From: an uncultured Peptostreptococcaceae bacterium
Lineage (GTDB): Bacteria > Bacillota > Clostridia > Peptostreptococcales > Peptostreptococcaceae
Assembly (NCBI GenBank): GCA_944383455.1
Contig: CALWPP010000001.1
Coordinates: forward strand, 147,925 to 211,924
Direction: 5' to 3'
DNA length: 64,000 nucleotides
Shown: piece after piece, positions 16,719 to 26,642 of the stretch
Position numbering within the stretch: the stretch's first letter is position 1
How the letters are laid out: each line of letters begins with the position of its first letter
Notes under the pieces: generated by a model
Databases searched by the model: none
The model's input: the letters and a program-made list of their open reading frames with translations, nothing else
Told to the model about the DNA's origin: nothing
Program-made: the position numbers and the translations under genes

Positions 16719-19496
16719 GTGAAAAATAATTCTAATGATAATAAAATAAGACGTAAGCAGACCAGTACTTCTAATAGTAAAACAGCTAACAAAAGTACTA
16801 TATCTAAAAATAATCCCCAAAAACCGTCTCCTAAAAAAGACAAAGGTAAACCTTGGAGATTTATTGGAATATGTTTGCTTGTTATATTAGTTGTTGCTTC
16901 TGCAGCAGCTACAGCGCTTGTATCTTCTTCCCTTAAAGATGTTCAGCCTGTAACAAAAGCAGAACTTGATAAAAGAACTTATGAAACAACTAAAATAAAC
17001 TATGCAACTGGTGAACTTATGACAGATGTAAAATCTGTTAATAAAAAATCGCCAATACCTATTGATTATATGCCTTCAAATATAATAAATGCAGTAGTTG
17101 CTATAGAAGACGAAAGATTTTATGAGCACAATGGTGTTGATATTAAGGGTCTAATAAGAGCAGCTGTTATAAATATTTTATCTGATAAATCACCTGGTGG
17201 AAGTACTATACCTATGCAGATTTCTAAAATGCTTCTTACTACTGACCAAAAGACTTTATCTCGTAAAATAAAAGATATTTACTACGCTTATGATATGAGT
17301 AAAACTTTAACTAAAAATGAAATTCTTGAAGTTTACTTAAATAACTTCTTCGTTGGTAGAGGATTAATCGGTGTTCAAGCTGGTGCTAATGGATATTTTA
17401 GTAAAGATGCTAAAGATTTAACTTTAGCAGAATGCGCACTTTTAGCAGGTGTTACTCAATTTCCAACTAAATATTCACCTTACAATACAGCAAAACTTGA
17501 TGGTAACGAAACAAAAGAAGACCTTGAAAACAAACTTTTATTTTATATAAATACTTCAGAAGATAATTTTGATGACCCAACTATCGTTGAGATTAATATG
17601 ATAGATAAACTGCTTGAGTGGGGTCTTTTAAAAGATTATAGTATGGATGAAAATGATTTATACAACAAATTAAAGTCAGGTTCTATGGTTGTTAGAAAAG
17701 CATTACCAAATCCAGATGCAATAACTAGAAGAAATGTTGTACTTGGAAAAATGAAAGAACTTGGTTACATAACTGAAGCTGAATATAATGAGGCAAAAGC
17801 TGAGCCAATAAACATAAAACTTCCAAAGCCTGATGATATTGTAGAGTCTTCTGTTGAATCATATATAGAAACAGAAGTTATAAATGCACTTATAAAAAAT
17901 GGACATAGCGAAGATGAAGCTATTAATATGTATTATAATGGTGGTATGACTATATCCTCTACAATAGACCCTAAAATGCAAAGTATATTAGAAGATGAAT
18001 ATGCCAATAATTCAAATTTCCCAGGACATAAAGTAGGTCCAAATGGAATAAGTCAACCTCAATCTTCATCAGTAATAATAGATTATAAAACAGGTCATAT
18101 AAAAGCGCTTATTGGTGGTAGAAATATAACTGATAGAAAAGCGTTAAATAGAGCTAAAGAACCTCAACAACCAGGTTCTACAATAAAACCTTTAACTGTT
18201 TATACACCTGCAATAGATACTCTAAAAATTACTCAGTCTACTACTATTAGTGATAAAAAGGGTGGCTATAAATTTAATTATAATGGATGGAGCCCAAAGA
18301 CCACTACATCAGGATCTGGAAATATGAGTTTACGTTTAGCTCTTGCTAAATCATCAAATACAATAGCAGTAAAAACTGCCGAAATGCTTGGAGATTCAAA
18401 AGAAGAAGTTATTGATATAATGATAGATTACCTAAGAAATTTTGGTGTTAGTACAATTCAAGCAGATTCTCACGATAGAAGTATGGCAGCCTTAACTCTT
18501 GGTGGTATGAGTAAAGGTATATCTCCTCTTGAAGTTGCAGCAGCCTATGGAACTTTAGCAAATGGTGGAGTATATATTGAGCCTATAATATTTACAACTA
18601 TAACATCTTTTGATGACCAATTAATAGTTAAAAATACACCAGAGACTCATAAGGTCGTTGATCCAGAAGTTGCCTATGTTATAACTGATATGTTAAAAGC
18701 AGTTGTTACAGAAGGTACAGGAGGTAGAGCAAAGCTTTCTAATATGCCTGTTGCAGGAAAAACTGGTACAACTAATAATACTCTTGATGTTTGGTTTGCA
18801 GGGTATACACCATACTATGTATGTGCTACATACATAGGAGATGATGCTGGTGTTAGAGACCCAGAAACTGGGGAAATAGTTGAAAGAAGAAGTGTAAAAG
18901 GTGGAAGTGGTTCTGCTGCTAGTCTATGGCAAAAAATAATGAGTAGAGTTCACAAAAACCTAACTTATACAGAATTTAAAGTACCTGATAATATATACTT
19001 TACTAATATTAATCTAAAAGATGGAGGTAAGTCTTCGTCTGGAAGTAAAGCAGCATTTATAAATGGTACTGCTCCGAGCAGAAATTCAGTAGAACAACCT
19101 ACTTATGAAGTTCCTGTTCCAGAAGAAAATACAAATACTAACGATAATATGAATAATAATGAAAATATAAACAACGAATTACAAGTTCCAGAAGGAGATA
19201 ACTCAATAAATCAACCCGAATTTGGTAATCCTGAGGAAAATAATAACTCTGGTGTAATAACTCCTCCAGATAATAATAACTCAACGACTCCAGTTGAACC
19301 AAATATTCCTGTAGACGATGGAAATACTGGACAGACTGAAACTCCAAGTCCTCCAGCTAATAATACTCCTACAAACCCAACTGATCCAAATACTCCTGAG
19401 GTAAAACCTCCATCTAACAACAATCCTCCAGCACCAGAGGAACCATCACCACCAGTTGTTAGTCCAGACCCTAACCAACCGGTAGTTAGTGAATAA
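16719..19496 (+). CDS. class A penicillin-binding protein (transglycosylase/transpeptidase)
   Basis: About 925 residues. A basic, Ser/Asn-rich cytoplasmic tail is followed by a membrane segment (about 45-70), a GT51 glycosyltransferase domain (EDERFYEHNGVD, GGSTIPMQ) and a transpeptidase domain with PGSTIKP (SxxK), KSSNT (SxN) and GKTGTT (KTG). It polymerises and cross-links peptidoglycan on the outside. The final 120 residues are a Pro/Asn/Glu-rich tail, probably wall-spanning. GTG at 16719 is chosen over GTG at 16713 because AAGGAGG is eight bases away instead of two. It stands alone, with its own promoter and terminator. Confidence 0.95.
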   Translation: MKNNSNDNKIRRKQTSTSNSKTANKSTISKNNPQKPSPKKDKGKPWRFIGICLLVILVVASAAATALVSSSLKDVQPVTKAELDKRTYETTKINYATGELMTDVKSVNKKSPIPIDYMPSNIINAVVAIEDERFYEHNGVDIKGLIRAAVINILSDKSPGGSTIPMQISKMLLTTDQKTLSRKIKDIYYAYDMSKTLTKNEILEVYLNNFFVGRGLIGVQAGANGYFSKDAKDLTLAECALLAGVTQFPTKYSPYNTAKLDGNETKEDLENKLLFYINTSEDNFDDPTIVEINMIDKLLEWGLLKDYSMDENDLYNKLKSGSMVVRKALPNPDAITRRNVVLGKMKELGYITEAEYNEAKAEPINIKLPKPDDIVESSVESYIETEVINALIKNGHSEDEAINMYYNGGMTISSTIDPKMQSILEDEYANNSNFPGHKVGPNGISQPQSSSVIIDYKTGHIKALIGGRNITDRKALNRAKEPQQPGSTIKPLTVYTPAIDTLKITQSTTISDKKGGYKFNYNGWSPKTTTSGSGNMSLRLALAKSSNTIAVKTAEMLGDSKEEVIDIMIDYLRNFGVSTIQADSHDRSMAALTLGGMSKGISPLEVAAAYGTLANGGVYIEPIIFTTITSFDDQLIVKNTPETHKVVDPEVAYVITDMLKAVVTEGTGGRAKLSNMPVAGKTGTTNNTLDVWFAGYTPYYVCATYIGDDAGVRDPETGEIVERRSVKGGSGSAASLWQKIMSRVHKNLTYTEFKVPDNIYFTNINLKDGGKSSSGSKAAFINGTAPSRNSVEQPTYEVPVPEENTNTNDNMNNNENINNELQVPEGDNSINQPEFGNPEENNNSGVITPPDNNNSTTPVEPNIPVDDGNTGQTETPSPPANNTPTNPTDPNTPEVKPPSNNNPPAPEEPSPPVVSPDPNQPVVSE

Positions 19497-19527
19497 AAAA
19501 CACTTGGCATAAAGCCAAGTGTTTTTT
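19495..19527. terminator. bidirectional terminator after the PBP gene
   Basis: AAAAAACACTTGGC pairs perfectly with GCCAAGTGTTTTTT around an ATAAA loop. It also serves the convergent transporter operon, whose last gene ends in its T-run. Confidence 0.92.
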
Positions 19528-20461
19528 ATCTTTCTCCTTTTTTATATGAATTACCAAGTGATGCTGGAGCCTTAGAACTTTTTACAAATAATACTAATAT
19601 TACTAAAGTTACTATATATGGTATCATAGAAAGTAAACTCTCATTTACATTAAGTCCTAAAGTTGGATTTCCAAGATATATAGACATTGCAGTTGAAAAT
19701 CCAAAAAGTAAACAAGCTACCATAGCCCATTGTGGTCTCCATTTTCCAAATATAACAGCAGCTATCGCTATATATCCTTGACCAGATATAAGTGTTGGTC
19801 TAAATGATGATGATACAGCAAGACTCATAGCAGCTCCACCAAATCCTGCAAGTATTCCTGATATTATTACAGCTATATATCTTATATTTACTACACTTAT
19901 CCCTAAAGTATCTGCTGCTCCTGGATGCTCTCCAACTGCTCTTACTCTAAGTCCAAATTTTGTCTTATATAATACATACCAAGTTAAAAATACAAATATA
20001 AATGCCAAAAATACTGTAGCGTAAGAATTAAATAAAGTATCTAGTACACTACCTTGTTCAAAAACTCCATTAAGTGGTCTTGGTATTTTATTTTCTATTG
20101 GTATTGTTGGAGTAGTTGTTGAACCTTCAAATAATATCTTTGACATAAAAAGTGCAAGACCTGGAGCTAATAAATTTATGGCAACTCCAGATATAGTATG
20201 GTCTGCATTAAAGCTAACTGTAGCAATTGCGTGTATAAGTGCAAAAAATGCTCCAGAAATTCCTCCTACAATAAACGAAAGCCACGGATTTCCTGTTAAT
20301 GCTCCACAAGCAGCTCCAGAAAAAGCTCCTATTGTCATCATTCCTTCTATACCTATATTTACAATACCAGAGTTTTCTGAAAAAACTCCACCTAATGCTG
20401 CAAATATAAGGGGTGTTGCATACATCAAGGTAGTACTAATTATTAAAGCTATATCTTCCAT
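19526..20461 (-). CDS. nupQ: nucleoside ABC transporter permease (NupQ/YufQ-like)
   Basis: 311 residues, eight to ten membrane segments, belonging to the BPD_transp_2 permease family. The early motif ALGGVFSENSGIVNIGIEGMM and the loop GLRVRAVGEHPGAADTLGIS match YufQ/NupQ. With NupP it forms the membrane channel of a BmpA-type purine nucleoside importer. The ATG overlaps the stop of nupP by one base (TAATG), so translation is coupled. Last gene of the operon bmpA-nupO-nupP-nupQ. Confidence 0.9.
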   Translation of the reverse strand: MEDIALIISTTLMYATPLIFAALGGVFSENSGIVNIGIEGMMTIGAFSGAACGALTGNPWLSFIVGGISGAFFALIHAIATVSFNADHTISGVAINLLAPGLALFMSKILFEGSTTTPTIPIENKIPRPLNGVFEQGSVLDTLFNSYATVFLAFIFVFLTWYVLYKTKFGLRVRAVGEHPGAADTLGISVVNIRYIAVIISGILAGFGGAAMSLAVSSSFRPTLISGQGYIAIAAVIFGKWRPQWAMVACLLFGFSTAMSIYLGNPTLGLNVNESLLSMIPYIVTLVILVLFVKSSKAPASLGNSYKKGER

Positions 20462-21552
20462 TATACATTTCCCCCTTTATTTTTATTTACTAATTTTAAA
20501 ACAAAAATTCTTATTACATTACTAAGTGCTATAAAATATATTATAGAACCTATAACTATGCTTATTATTTCAGAAGGAGCTCCTACTGCTGATTGCATTT
20601 TGCTTCCTCCATATTTTAGTAAACCAAATAAAAGCCCTGAAAAAATAGTACCTATTGGATTACTATTTGCAATTAATGCAACTGCAATTCCATCAAATCC
20701 ATATCCTTCTGGCATAGCAAGTACCGATATATTATTTGATACTCCCATAACCTGAATAGCACCTGCAAGTCCTGCAAGCCCTCCTGCTATAGCCATTGAC
20801 TTAAATATTGATGACTCTACATTTATACCTGCATATTCTGCACCAAATTTATTAAACCCAACTGCTCTTAATTCATACCCTAAAGTAGTTTTAAATAGTA
20901 TAAATGCTATTAATAAAACAACTACTATAGTTATTACTATACCCCAGTTTACTCTCACTGAAGGACCTAATAAATCTTTTAAAAAATCTATTCTAATACT
21001 AGCACTCTCGTGTATACTAAGTGATGTTTCACTATTTTCTTGCAAAAGTAGAGGTTGTCTAATCATAAAGTTATTTAAGTAAAATGCTATCCAGTTAAGC
21101 ATTATTGTTGCTATAACTTCATTTATGCCAAACTTAGATTTTAAAAATCCTGCTATACCTCCCCATAATGCTCCACCTAAAATACCAATTATCATAGTAA
21201 GTGGTATATGTATTATAGCTGGAACATCTAAATTAACTCCAATTATAGTTGCAAATAATGAACCAATTATAAATTGACCTTCTGCACCTATATTAAAAAG
21301 ACCAGTTTTAAATGCAAATGCAATTGATAAACCAGTTAATATAAGAGGAGTCGATCTTACTATTACCCAAGCTATATATTTTGGCTTACCTATAGTTCCT
21401 TCTATTAAAGAAACATAAGCTTCTATTGGATTTATATTTGCAATTAAAAGAACAACTGCTCCAACTAGTAAACCAAGTACTACTGAAATAAAAGAAAATA
21501 ATATCGGATTTTCTAAAATAGAAATCTTCTTTTTTTCTACATTAGTGCTCAC
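20461..21552 (-). CDS. nupP: nucleoside ABC transporter permease (NupP/YufP-like)
   Basis: 363 residues with about ten membrane segments; BPD_transp_2 family. The motifs FNIGAEGQFIIGSL and GYELRAVGFNKFGAEYAGINV are characteristic of the YufP/NupP permease. It partners NupQ. The start codon is GTG, overlapping the 3' end of the ATPase gene by 11 bases, with GGAGGTG upstream lying inside that gene. Confidence 0.9.
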   Translation of the reverse strand: MSTNVEKKKISILENPILFSFISVVLGLLVGAVVLLIANINPIEAYVSLIEGTIGKPKYIAWVIVRSTPLILTGLSIAFAFKTGLFNIGAEGQFIIGSLFATIIGVNLDVPAIIHIPLTMIIGILGGALWGGIAGFLKSKFGINEVIATIMLNWIAFYLNNFMIRQPLLLQENSETSLSIHESASIRIDFLKDLLGPSVRVNWGIVITIVVVLLIAFILFKTTLGYELRAVGFNKFGAEYAGINVESSIFKSMAIAGGLAGLAGAIQVMGVSNNISVLAMPEGYGFDGIAVALIANSNPIGTIFSGLLFGLLKYGGSKMQSAVGAPSEIISIVIGSIIYFIALSNVIRIFVLKLVNKNKGGNV

Positions 21553-23119
21553 TATTTACACCTCCTGCCATCATAAGTCCAAGCATATTTTCATCAGCTT
21601 CTTTAGAATCAACAATTCCTACTATTTTACCTTCATATATAACAGCTATTCTATCTGAAACGTTCATAACCTCATCAAGTTCTAGGGAAACAAGTAATAC
21701 TGCATTTCCTTCATCTCTTTGCTTTACTAAAGCTTTATGTACAAATTCTATTGCTCCAACATCAAGCCCCCTAGTTGGCTGAGTAGCTATTAAAAGTTGA
21801 GGTTTATTAGTTTCTTTTCTTGATGTCTCTATATTATCAACTTCTCTACCTATTATTATTTTTTGTTGATTTCCACCAGATAATGCTCTTGCCTTTACAG
21901 TATAATCAGTTGGCCTAACATCAAATCTTTCTATTATTTTTTTAGCATATTCATCTATCTTATTATTATTTATAATTCCGTTTTTTGAAAATCTTTCATC
22001 TTTGTAGTTTTGAAGAACCGTATTTTCTGCAACAGAAAAATCAAGTACTAATCCTCTTTTATGTCTATCCTCAGGAATATTTTTTATACCTTTTTTAAAT
22101 ATTTCTCTTGGCTTTTTATTAAGTACTTCTTCACCATTTATATTTATAGTTCCACTTTGCGCTTTTCTAAGACCAGTTAAAACTTCTACAAGCTCTGATT
22201 GTCCATTACCATCAATACCTGCTATCCCAAGTATTTCACCTGCTCTAACTTCTAAATTAAGCCCATCAACAACAGATACTTTTCTATTATCTTTTACTAA
22301 AAGGTCTTTAATTTCAAGAACTACTTCTTTTGGTTTTGCTTCAGATTTTTCAACTTTAAAATTTACTTCACGACCAACCATCATAGATGCTAAGTCATCC
22401 TCAGACTTTTCAGAAACCCTAACAGTATCTATGTATTTTCCCCTTCTTATTATAGTACAGTTATCTGCAACTGCTTTTATCTCTTTTAGTTTGTGAGTTA
22501 TTATTATTACTGATTTTCCTTCTTTAGTTAAGTTTTTTATTATTTTTATAAGTTCATTTATTTCCTGTGGAGTTAAAACAGCAGTTGGCTCATCAAGTAT
22601 TAATATTTCAGCACCTCTATAAAGAGCTTTTAATATCTCTACTCTTTGTTGCATCCCAACACTTATGTCTTCTATTTTTGAGTTTGGGTCAACATGTAAT
22701 CCATATTTTTTAGAAATATTATCAACATCTTCTACTGCTTTTTTCATATCTATTGAACCAAATCCTTTTGTTGGCTCAGTTCCAAGAATTATATTTTGGG
22801 CAACTGTAAATGGTTGAACTAACATAAAATGTTGGTGAACCATACCAATACCATTTTCTATAGCAACATTTGGATTATCAATATTAACAAGCTTTTCATT
22901 TATAAAAATCTCGCCAGAAGTCTGATTATAAAGCCCGTACAAAATGTTCATTAATGTAGATTTACCCGCACCATTTTCTCCTAAAAGAGCATGTACTTCT
23001 CCTTTATGTACAGTTAAATTTACATTGTCATTTGCAACAAAATTGCCGAATTTTTTAGTAATATTTTTCATTTCAACTACTTTTTTACCATAATCTACAT
23101 TACTATCTTCAAAAGACAT
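21542..23119 (-). CDS. nupO: nucleoside ABC transporter ATP-binding protein (NupO/YufO-like)
   Basis: 525 residues comprising two ABC ATPase domains in one chain, as in sugar and nucleoside importers. First domain: Walker A GENGAGKST, Walker B LDEPTAVLT. The second has GIDGNGQSE, a degenerate P-loop normal for this family, and ALSGGNQQKIIIGRE. It energises purine nucleoside uptake with the permeases encoded next. GGAGAGC upstream of MSFEDSN supports the start at 23119 rather than the longer frame from 23152. A hairpin separates it from bmpA. Confidence 0.92.
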   Translation of the reverse strand: MSFEDSNVDYGKKVVEMKNITKKFGNFVANDNVNLTVHKGEVHALLGENGAGKSTLMNILYGLYNQTSGEIFINEKLVNIDNPNVAIENGIGMVHQHFMLVQPFTVAQNIILGTEPTKGFGSIDMKKAVEDVDNISKKYGLHVDPNSKIEDISVGMQQRVEILKALYRGAEILILDEPTAVLTPQEINELIKIIKNLTKEGKSVIIITHKLKEIKAVADNCTIIRRGKYIDTVRVSEKSEDDLASMMVGREVNFKVEKSEAKPKEVVLEIKDLLVKDNRKVSVVDGLNLEVRAGEILGIAGIDGNGQSELVEVLTGLRKAQSGTININGEEVLNKKPREIFKKGIKNIPEDRHKRGLVLDFSVAENTVLQNYKDERFSKNGIINNNKIDEYAKKIIERFDVRPTDYTVKARALSGGNQQKIIIGREVDNIETSRKETNKPQLLIATQPTRGLDVGAIEFVHKALVKQRDEGNAVLLVSLELDEVMNVSDRIAVIYEGKIVGIVDSKEADENMLGLMMAGGVNSEH

Positions 23120-23175
23120 TTTTTGCTCTCCTTTATAAAGTTTATATAACAATTATACTAAAACTATTTATATAT

Positions 23176-23225
23176 AACAAATGGTTTATAAAAAATAGAC
23201 TATCCATTTGTTGAATAGCCTATTT
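23176..23225 (-). terminator. intra-operon hairpin between bmpA and nupO
   Basis: On the reverse strand AAATAGGCTAT pairs with ATAGTCTATTT (one mismatch) and is followed by TTTTTTATAA, so it should terminate part of the transcription after bmpA. Its loop contains AACAAATGG (23212-23204), which is exactly complementary to CCATTTGTT (23184-23176) just downstream, allowing a pseudoknot or an alternative stem. Confidence 0.65.
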
Positions 23226-23258
23226 AAATATAAGTTACTATTGATTTTACTTGTTGTA

Positions 23259-24359
23259 TTATTCTTTAGTTTCTGAAGTTTCTTCTGTTTTATCTTCGCT
23301 TGTCTTTTCTTTATTTAATTCATTGTACTCTTCTTCAGTTTGTGGAACTTTTATTTCACCAGATTTTATCTTTTCTGCTTGCTCATTTACAAACTCTAAA
23401 ATATCTGGTTGAACATTTTTATTAGTAGTAGGAGCTATACCAACTCCTCCCATTTCTAAAGTATTTACTATAGTTTCTCCACCTTTAAAATTTCCATTAA
23501 CTAACTCTTTAGCTAAATTAGCAACTGAAATATCTATATTTTTCATAGCTGAAGTTATAACATTATCTGGAGCTAAGTAGTTTTGGTCTTGGTCAACACC
23601 AACCGCTTTTTTATTATTTTCCTTAGCAGCTTCTATTGCACCTGTTCCAACAGCACCAGCGGCTGTTAATATAACGTCTACACCTTGGCTATGCATTTGA
23701 TTTGCAGTAGATTTTCCTTTTGCAACATCTGTAAAACTCTCTACATATTGGTCTATGTACTCAGCTTCAGGATTTGCAGCTTCAACACCCGCTCTAAATC
23801 CCCATCTAAATCTTTCTAAAACAGGTCCTTTTACTCCACCTATAAATCCAACTTTATTAGTTTCTGTCATCTTTCCAGCAACTAATCCTGCTAAATAAGA
23901 AGATACGTGGTCTTCATATAATAACGAAACAACATTATCTTTATTAACAACTTCATCTATTATAGCAAATTTTTGTTCTGGAAAGCTTCCAGCAGCTTCC
24001 TCTATAGCAGGCTTTAACTTAAATCCAACCCCTATTATTAGATCCATTTCTTCATCAACAAAAGTTTCTATATTTGGAGCATAATCTGAATCTTGCTTTG
24101 ATTCTAAGTATTTAACTTCTAATTTATCTTCTCCAATTTCTTTTTGTGCATCTTGAAGACCTTTCCAAGCTGATTGGTTAAAACTTTCATCATTAACTCC
24201 ACCAGTATCTGTAATCATACCTATCTTTATTATACCATCATCAGTCTTTTTTGAAGTGTCTTCACTAGAGTTTTCACTTCCTCCATTACTACAACCTACT
24301 AACATAGAAGATGTTAGCACAGTGGCTAAACCTAAAGCCATAAATTTTTTAAGCTTCAT
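23259..24359 (-). CDS. bmpA: BMP-family nucleoside-binding lipoprotein
   Basis: 366 residues. Signal peptide with lipobox LVGC (Cys at about 23), so the mature protein is lipid-anchored outside the membrane. The BMP (PnrA-like) domain follows: KIGMITDTGGVNDESFNQSAWKG-type start, IIGVGFKLKPAIEEAA, and GFIGGVKGPVLERFRWGFRAG. It delivers purine nucleosides to the NupPQ channel. The C-terminal 35 residues are Glu/Lys/Thr-rich and probably disordered. AGGAGG precedes the ATG. First gene of the operon; no purine riboswitch core was recognised in the 177 bases upstream. Confidence 0.93.
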   Translation of the reverse strand: MKLKKFMALGLATVLTSSMLVGCSNGGSENSSEDTSKKTDDGIIKIGMITDTGGVNDESFNQSAWKGLQDAQKEIGEDKLEVKYLESKQDSDYAPNIETFVDEEMDLIIGVGFKLKPAIEEAAGSFPEQKFAIIDEVVNKDNVVSLLYEDHVSSYLAGLVAGKMTETNKVGFIGGVKGPVLERFRWGFRAGVEAANPEAEYIDQYVESFTDVAKGKSTANQMHSQGVDVILTAAGAVGTGAIEAAKENNKKAVGVDQDQNYLAPDNVITSAMKNIDISVANLAKELVNGNFKGGETIVNTLEMGGVGIAPTTNKNVQPDILEFVNEQAEKIKSGEIKVPQTEEEYNELNKEKTSEDKTEETSETKE

Positions 24360-24536
24360 GAAATCCTCCTTTTTATTTATTAAATTTATATAGTCAACTT
24401 AATAATACACTATTTTTCTATTTTTTTCTACTTACTTTTTTAAATTTCAATTCGTATTGATAAATATTATATACTCAATTAAAATTACTATAATATATTA
24501 TAAATTATTTCCAAATTTCATATATTTATTATAAAT

Positions 24537-25004
24537 TTATCTCATATTTGGGTAATTTAACTGTCTTAATGCTTCATAAACTACTATCGCAACTGAATTA
24601 GATAGGTTTAAACTTCTAGCTTTTTCTAAATTAACCATAGGTATTCTAATACAAGTATCTAGATTTTTCTTTATAAGACTTTCTGGTAATCCTTTTGTTT
24701 CTTTTCCAAAAACTATAAAAGAGTTTTCTACAAACTTAATATCAGAATGAGCTCTATTAACTTTTGTAGTTGAAAAATAAAAAGTTCCATTTGGATTTTT
24801 TTCAACTACCTCTTCAAAACTATCATAATATTTTATATTTGCTATATCGTGATAATCAAGACCACTTCTTTTTAAGTGCTTATCATCAAGAGAAAACCCT
24901 AAAGGCTTTACTAAATGAAGTGTTGAACCTGTTGCTGCACAAGTTCTTATTATATTTCCTGTATTTTGTGGTATTTCTGGTTCTACTAAAACTATATTTA
25001 TCAT
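24537..25004 (-). CDS. trmL: tRNA (cytidine/uridine-34-2'-O)-methyltransferase TrmL
   Basis: 155 residues, the standard length of this SPOUT methyltransferase. Motif 1-like NIVLVEPEIPQNTGNIIRTC at the N-terminus, FGKETKGLPE near residue 100 and IPMVNLEKARSLNLSNSVAI near the C-terminus form the trefoil-knot SAM site. It methylates the wobble ribose of leucine tRNAs. GGGAG precedes the ATG. It begins a leftward run that follows nth and queG, probably one transcription unit of nucleic-acid maintenance genes. Confidence 0.94.
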   Translation of the reverse strand: MINIVLVEPEIPQNTGNIIRTCAATGSTLHLVKPLGFSLDDKHLKRSGLDYHDIANIKYYDSFEEVVEKNPNGTFYFSTTKVNRAHSDIKFVENSFIVFGKETKGLPESLIKKNLDTCIRIPMVNLEKARSLNLSNSVAIVVYEALRQLNYPNMR

Positions 25005-25025
25005 AAATTCTCCCTTTTTAAATTA

Positions 25026-25655
25026 TTAATTAAAATTTTCTTTGTAGTATTTACAAGCATGCTTTATAGCGCAAATATCACAATTTGGATTTTTTGCTTT
25101 ACAGCATCTTCTCCCATGAAAAATCAAAAGATGATGTGTTTTTGATAGTCTTCCTTTTGGAATAACTTTCATAAGTTCAAACTCAGTTTTTTCTGGAGTT
25201 TTGGTGTCAACTATTCCAATTCTATTTGAAACTCTAAATACGTGTGTATCAACTGCCATACAATCAACTCCAAATGCATTACTTAATACAACATTAGCAG
25301 TCTTTCTTCCAACTCCAGGAAGCTTTATCAAGTCTTCCATATTATTTGGAACTTCTCCATTAAATTCTTCGCAAATTATTGTTGAACTATTTTTTATTTT
25401 TTCTGCTTTACTTTTAAAAAGTCCACAAGTTTTTATTTCTTCTTCGATTTGTTTTAGACTAAGTTTTTTAAAATCTTCTGGAGTATTATATTTTTTAAAC
25501 ATCTCTCCTGTTACTTTATTTACTCTAACGTCTGTACATTGAGCCGATAAAATAGTTGCAATTAAAAGTTCAAATGGAGTAGTATAATTAAGTTCACACT
25601 CAGCATTTGGATAAATAAGTTCTAATGTATCTAAAACTTCAACTATGTTATTCAT
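25026..25655 (-). CDS. nth: endonuclease III
   Basis: 209 residues. Helix-hairpin-helix LPGVGRKTANVVL near 110-123, catalytic Lys in that motif and catalytic Asp in VDTHVFRVSNRIG. The C-terminal 4Fe-4S cluster cysteines follow the family pattern (CCKAKNPNCDICAIKHAC). It removes oxidised pyrimidines and cuts abasic sites. Its start overlaps the end of queG by eight bases, indicating co-transcription and coupling. Confidence 0.96.
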   Translation of the reverse strand: MNNIVEVLDTLELIYPNAECELNYTTPFELLIATILSAQCTDVRVNKVTGEMFKKYNTPEDFKKLSLKQIEEEIKTCGLFKSKAEKIKNSSTIICEEFNGEVPNNMEDLIKLPGVGRKTANVVLSNAFGVDCMAVDTHVFRVSNRIGIVDTKTPEKTEFELMKVIPKGRLSKTHHLLIFHGRRCCKAKNPNCDICAIKHACKYYKENFN

Positions 25656-26571
25656 CTTGTTCTCCTTCGCTTATCTTTCCATTTATTATTTCAAGATTTC
25701 TATTTATTATTTTTTTCCCTCTCCAGCTAAATGCTTTATCTAAATATCTTCTTTTAAATTCTTTATTTGAAATATTACTTATTTCTTCTAATTCTAGTCT
25801 AGTTAAAATGTTTTCTGTGAATTCTTTTATACTAGTCTTTTCTATATTTTTGTTGTGAGGACATACCTCTTGGCAAATATCACAACCAAAAACTTTTTTA
25901 TTATCCTTTATAAGAGTTTTTTCTTCTTCTGTCAATTCTTCCTTTTTTTGAGTAAGATAAGATAAACATCTCTTAGGATTCATTTCAAAATTACCAAGTA
26001 TTGAACTTGATGGACAACTAATAATGCATTTTCCACATTTAAGACAAGTCTTATTAAGTGGAGTATCTTTTTCAAAATTAAAATTATTAATTATGTACCC
26101 TAAAAACACATAAGAGCCATATTTATCAGTTATAATATTATTATTTATTCCAAAATATCCTATTCCAGATAAATATGCTAAGTATCTATCCACCAAAGGC
26201 CCTGTATCAGAATAATATTTATACTCAAAATTATTTATTTTACTACTCAAAAAATCACAAATTTTTTGCATAATATTTTTAGTAACTATATGATAATCAT
26301 TTGAAATACAATATTTTGATAAATTACTCTCTTCAAACTCTCCTATATAGTATGGAAAAGCTATAACTATTATTGATTTTGCAGTTTCTAGTATATTTTT
26401 AGGATTTACTCTATTTTCTATTATACTCTCTTCCATACCAGTTAGGTAATTATTTTTTATCCTATTTTTTATTATATTTTCTAAATCATAGTAATAATTA
26501 ACACCACAAATTCCTACTAAGTCAAGCCCTAGTTTTTCCTTACAATAGTTTTTAAGTATATCACTATTCAT
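25648..26571 (-). CDS. queG: epoxyqueuosine reductase
   Basis: 307 residues, the short Firmicute form. Converts epoxyqueuosine to queuosine in tRNA using cobalamin and two 4Fe-4S clusters. The active-site region YSDTGPLVDRYLAYLSGIGYFG includes the Asp expected as proton donor. Ferredoxin-like cysteines: CLKCGKCIISCPSSS and CDICQEVCPHNK. Compared with E. coli QueG it lacks the C-terminal HEAT-like repeats. AAAGGAC lies just before the ATG. Confidence 0.94.
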   Translation of the reverse strand: MNSDILKNYCKEKLGLDLVGICGVNYYYDLENIIKNRIKNNYLTGMEESIIENRVNPKNILETAKSIIVIAFPYYIGEFEESNLSKYCISNDYHIVTKNIMQKICDFLSSKINNFEYKYYSDTGPLVDRYLAYLSGIGYFGINNNIITDKYGSYVFLGYIINNFNFEKDTPLNKTCLKCGKCIISCPSSSILGNFEMNPKRCLSYLTQKKEELTEEEKTLIKDNKKVFGCDICQEVCPHNKNIEKTSIKEFTENILTRLELEEISNISNKEFKRRYLDKAFSWRGKKIINRNLEIINGKISEGEQDE

Positions 26572-26642
26572 TTTTTGTCCTTTCTAAATTATTTTTTATA
26601 TATTATACTTAAAATTATAATAATTATAAAGGTTGTGATGAA

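Noticed and set aside
16713..16721. GTG at 16713 as start of the PBP gene
   Set aside because: The AAGGAGG site is only two bases away; GTG at 16719 gives the normal spacing.
19211..19510. Glycine/leucine-rich ORF on the reverse strand
   Set aside because: It is the antisense of the proline-rich tail of the class A penicillin-binding protein, with no ribosome site.
24360..24536. Possible purine riboswitch upstream of bmpA
   Set aside because: The conserved core segments of purine riboswitches were not found on the reverse strand; only AT-rich leader is present.
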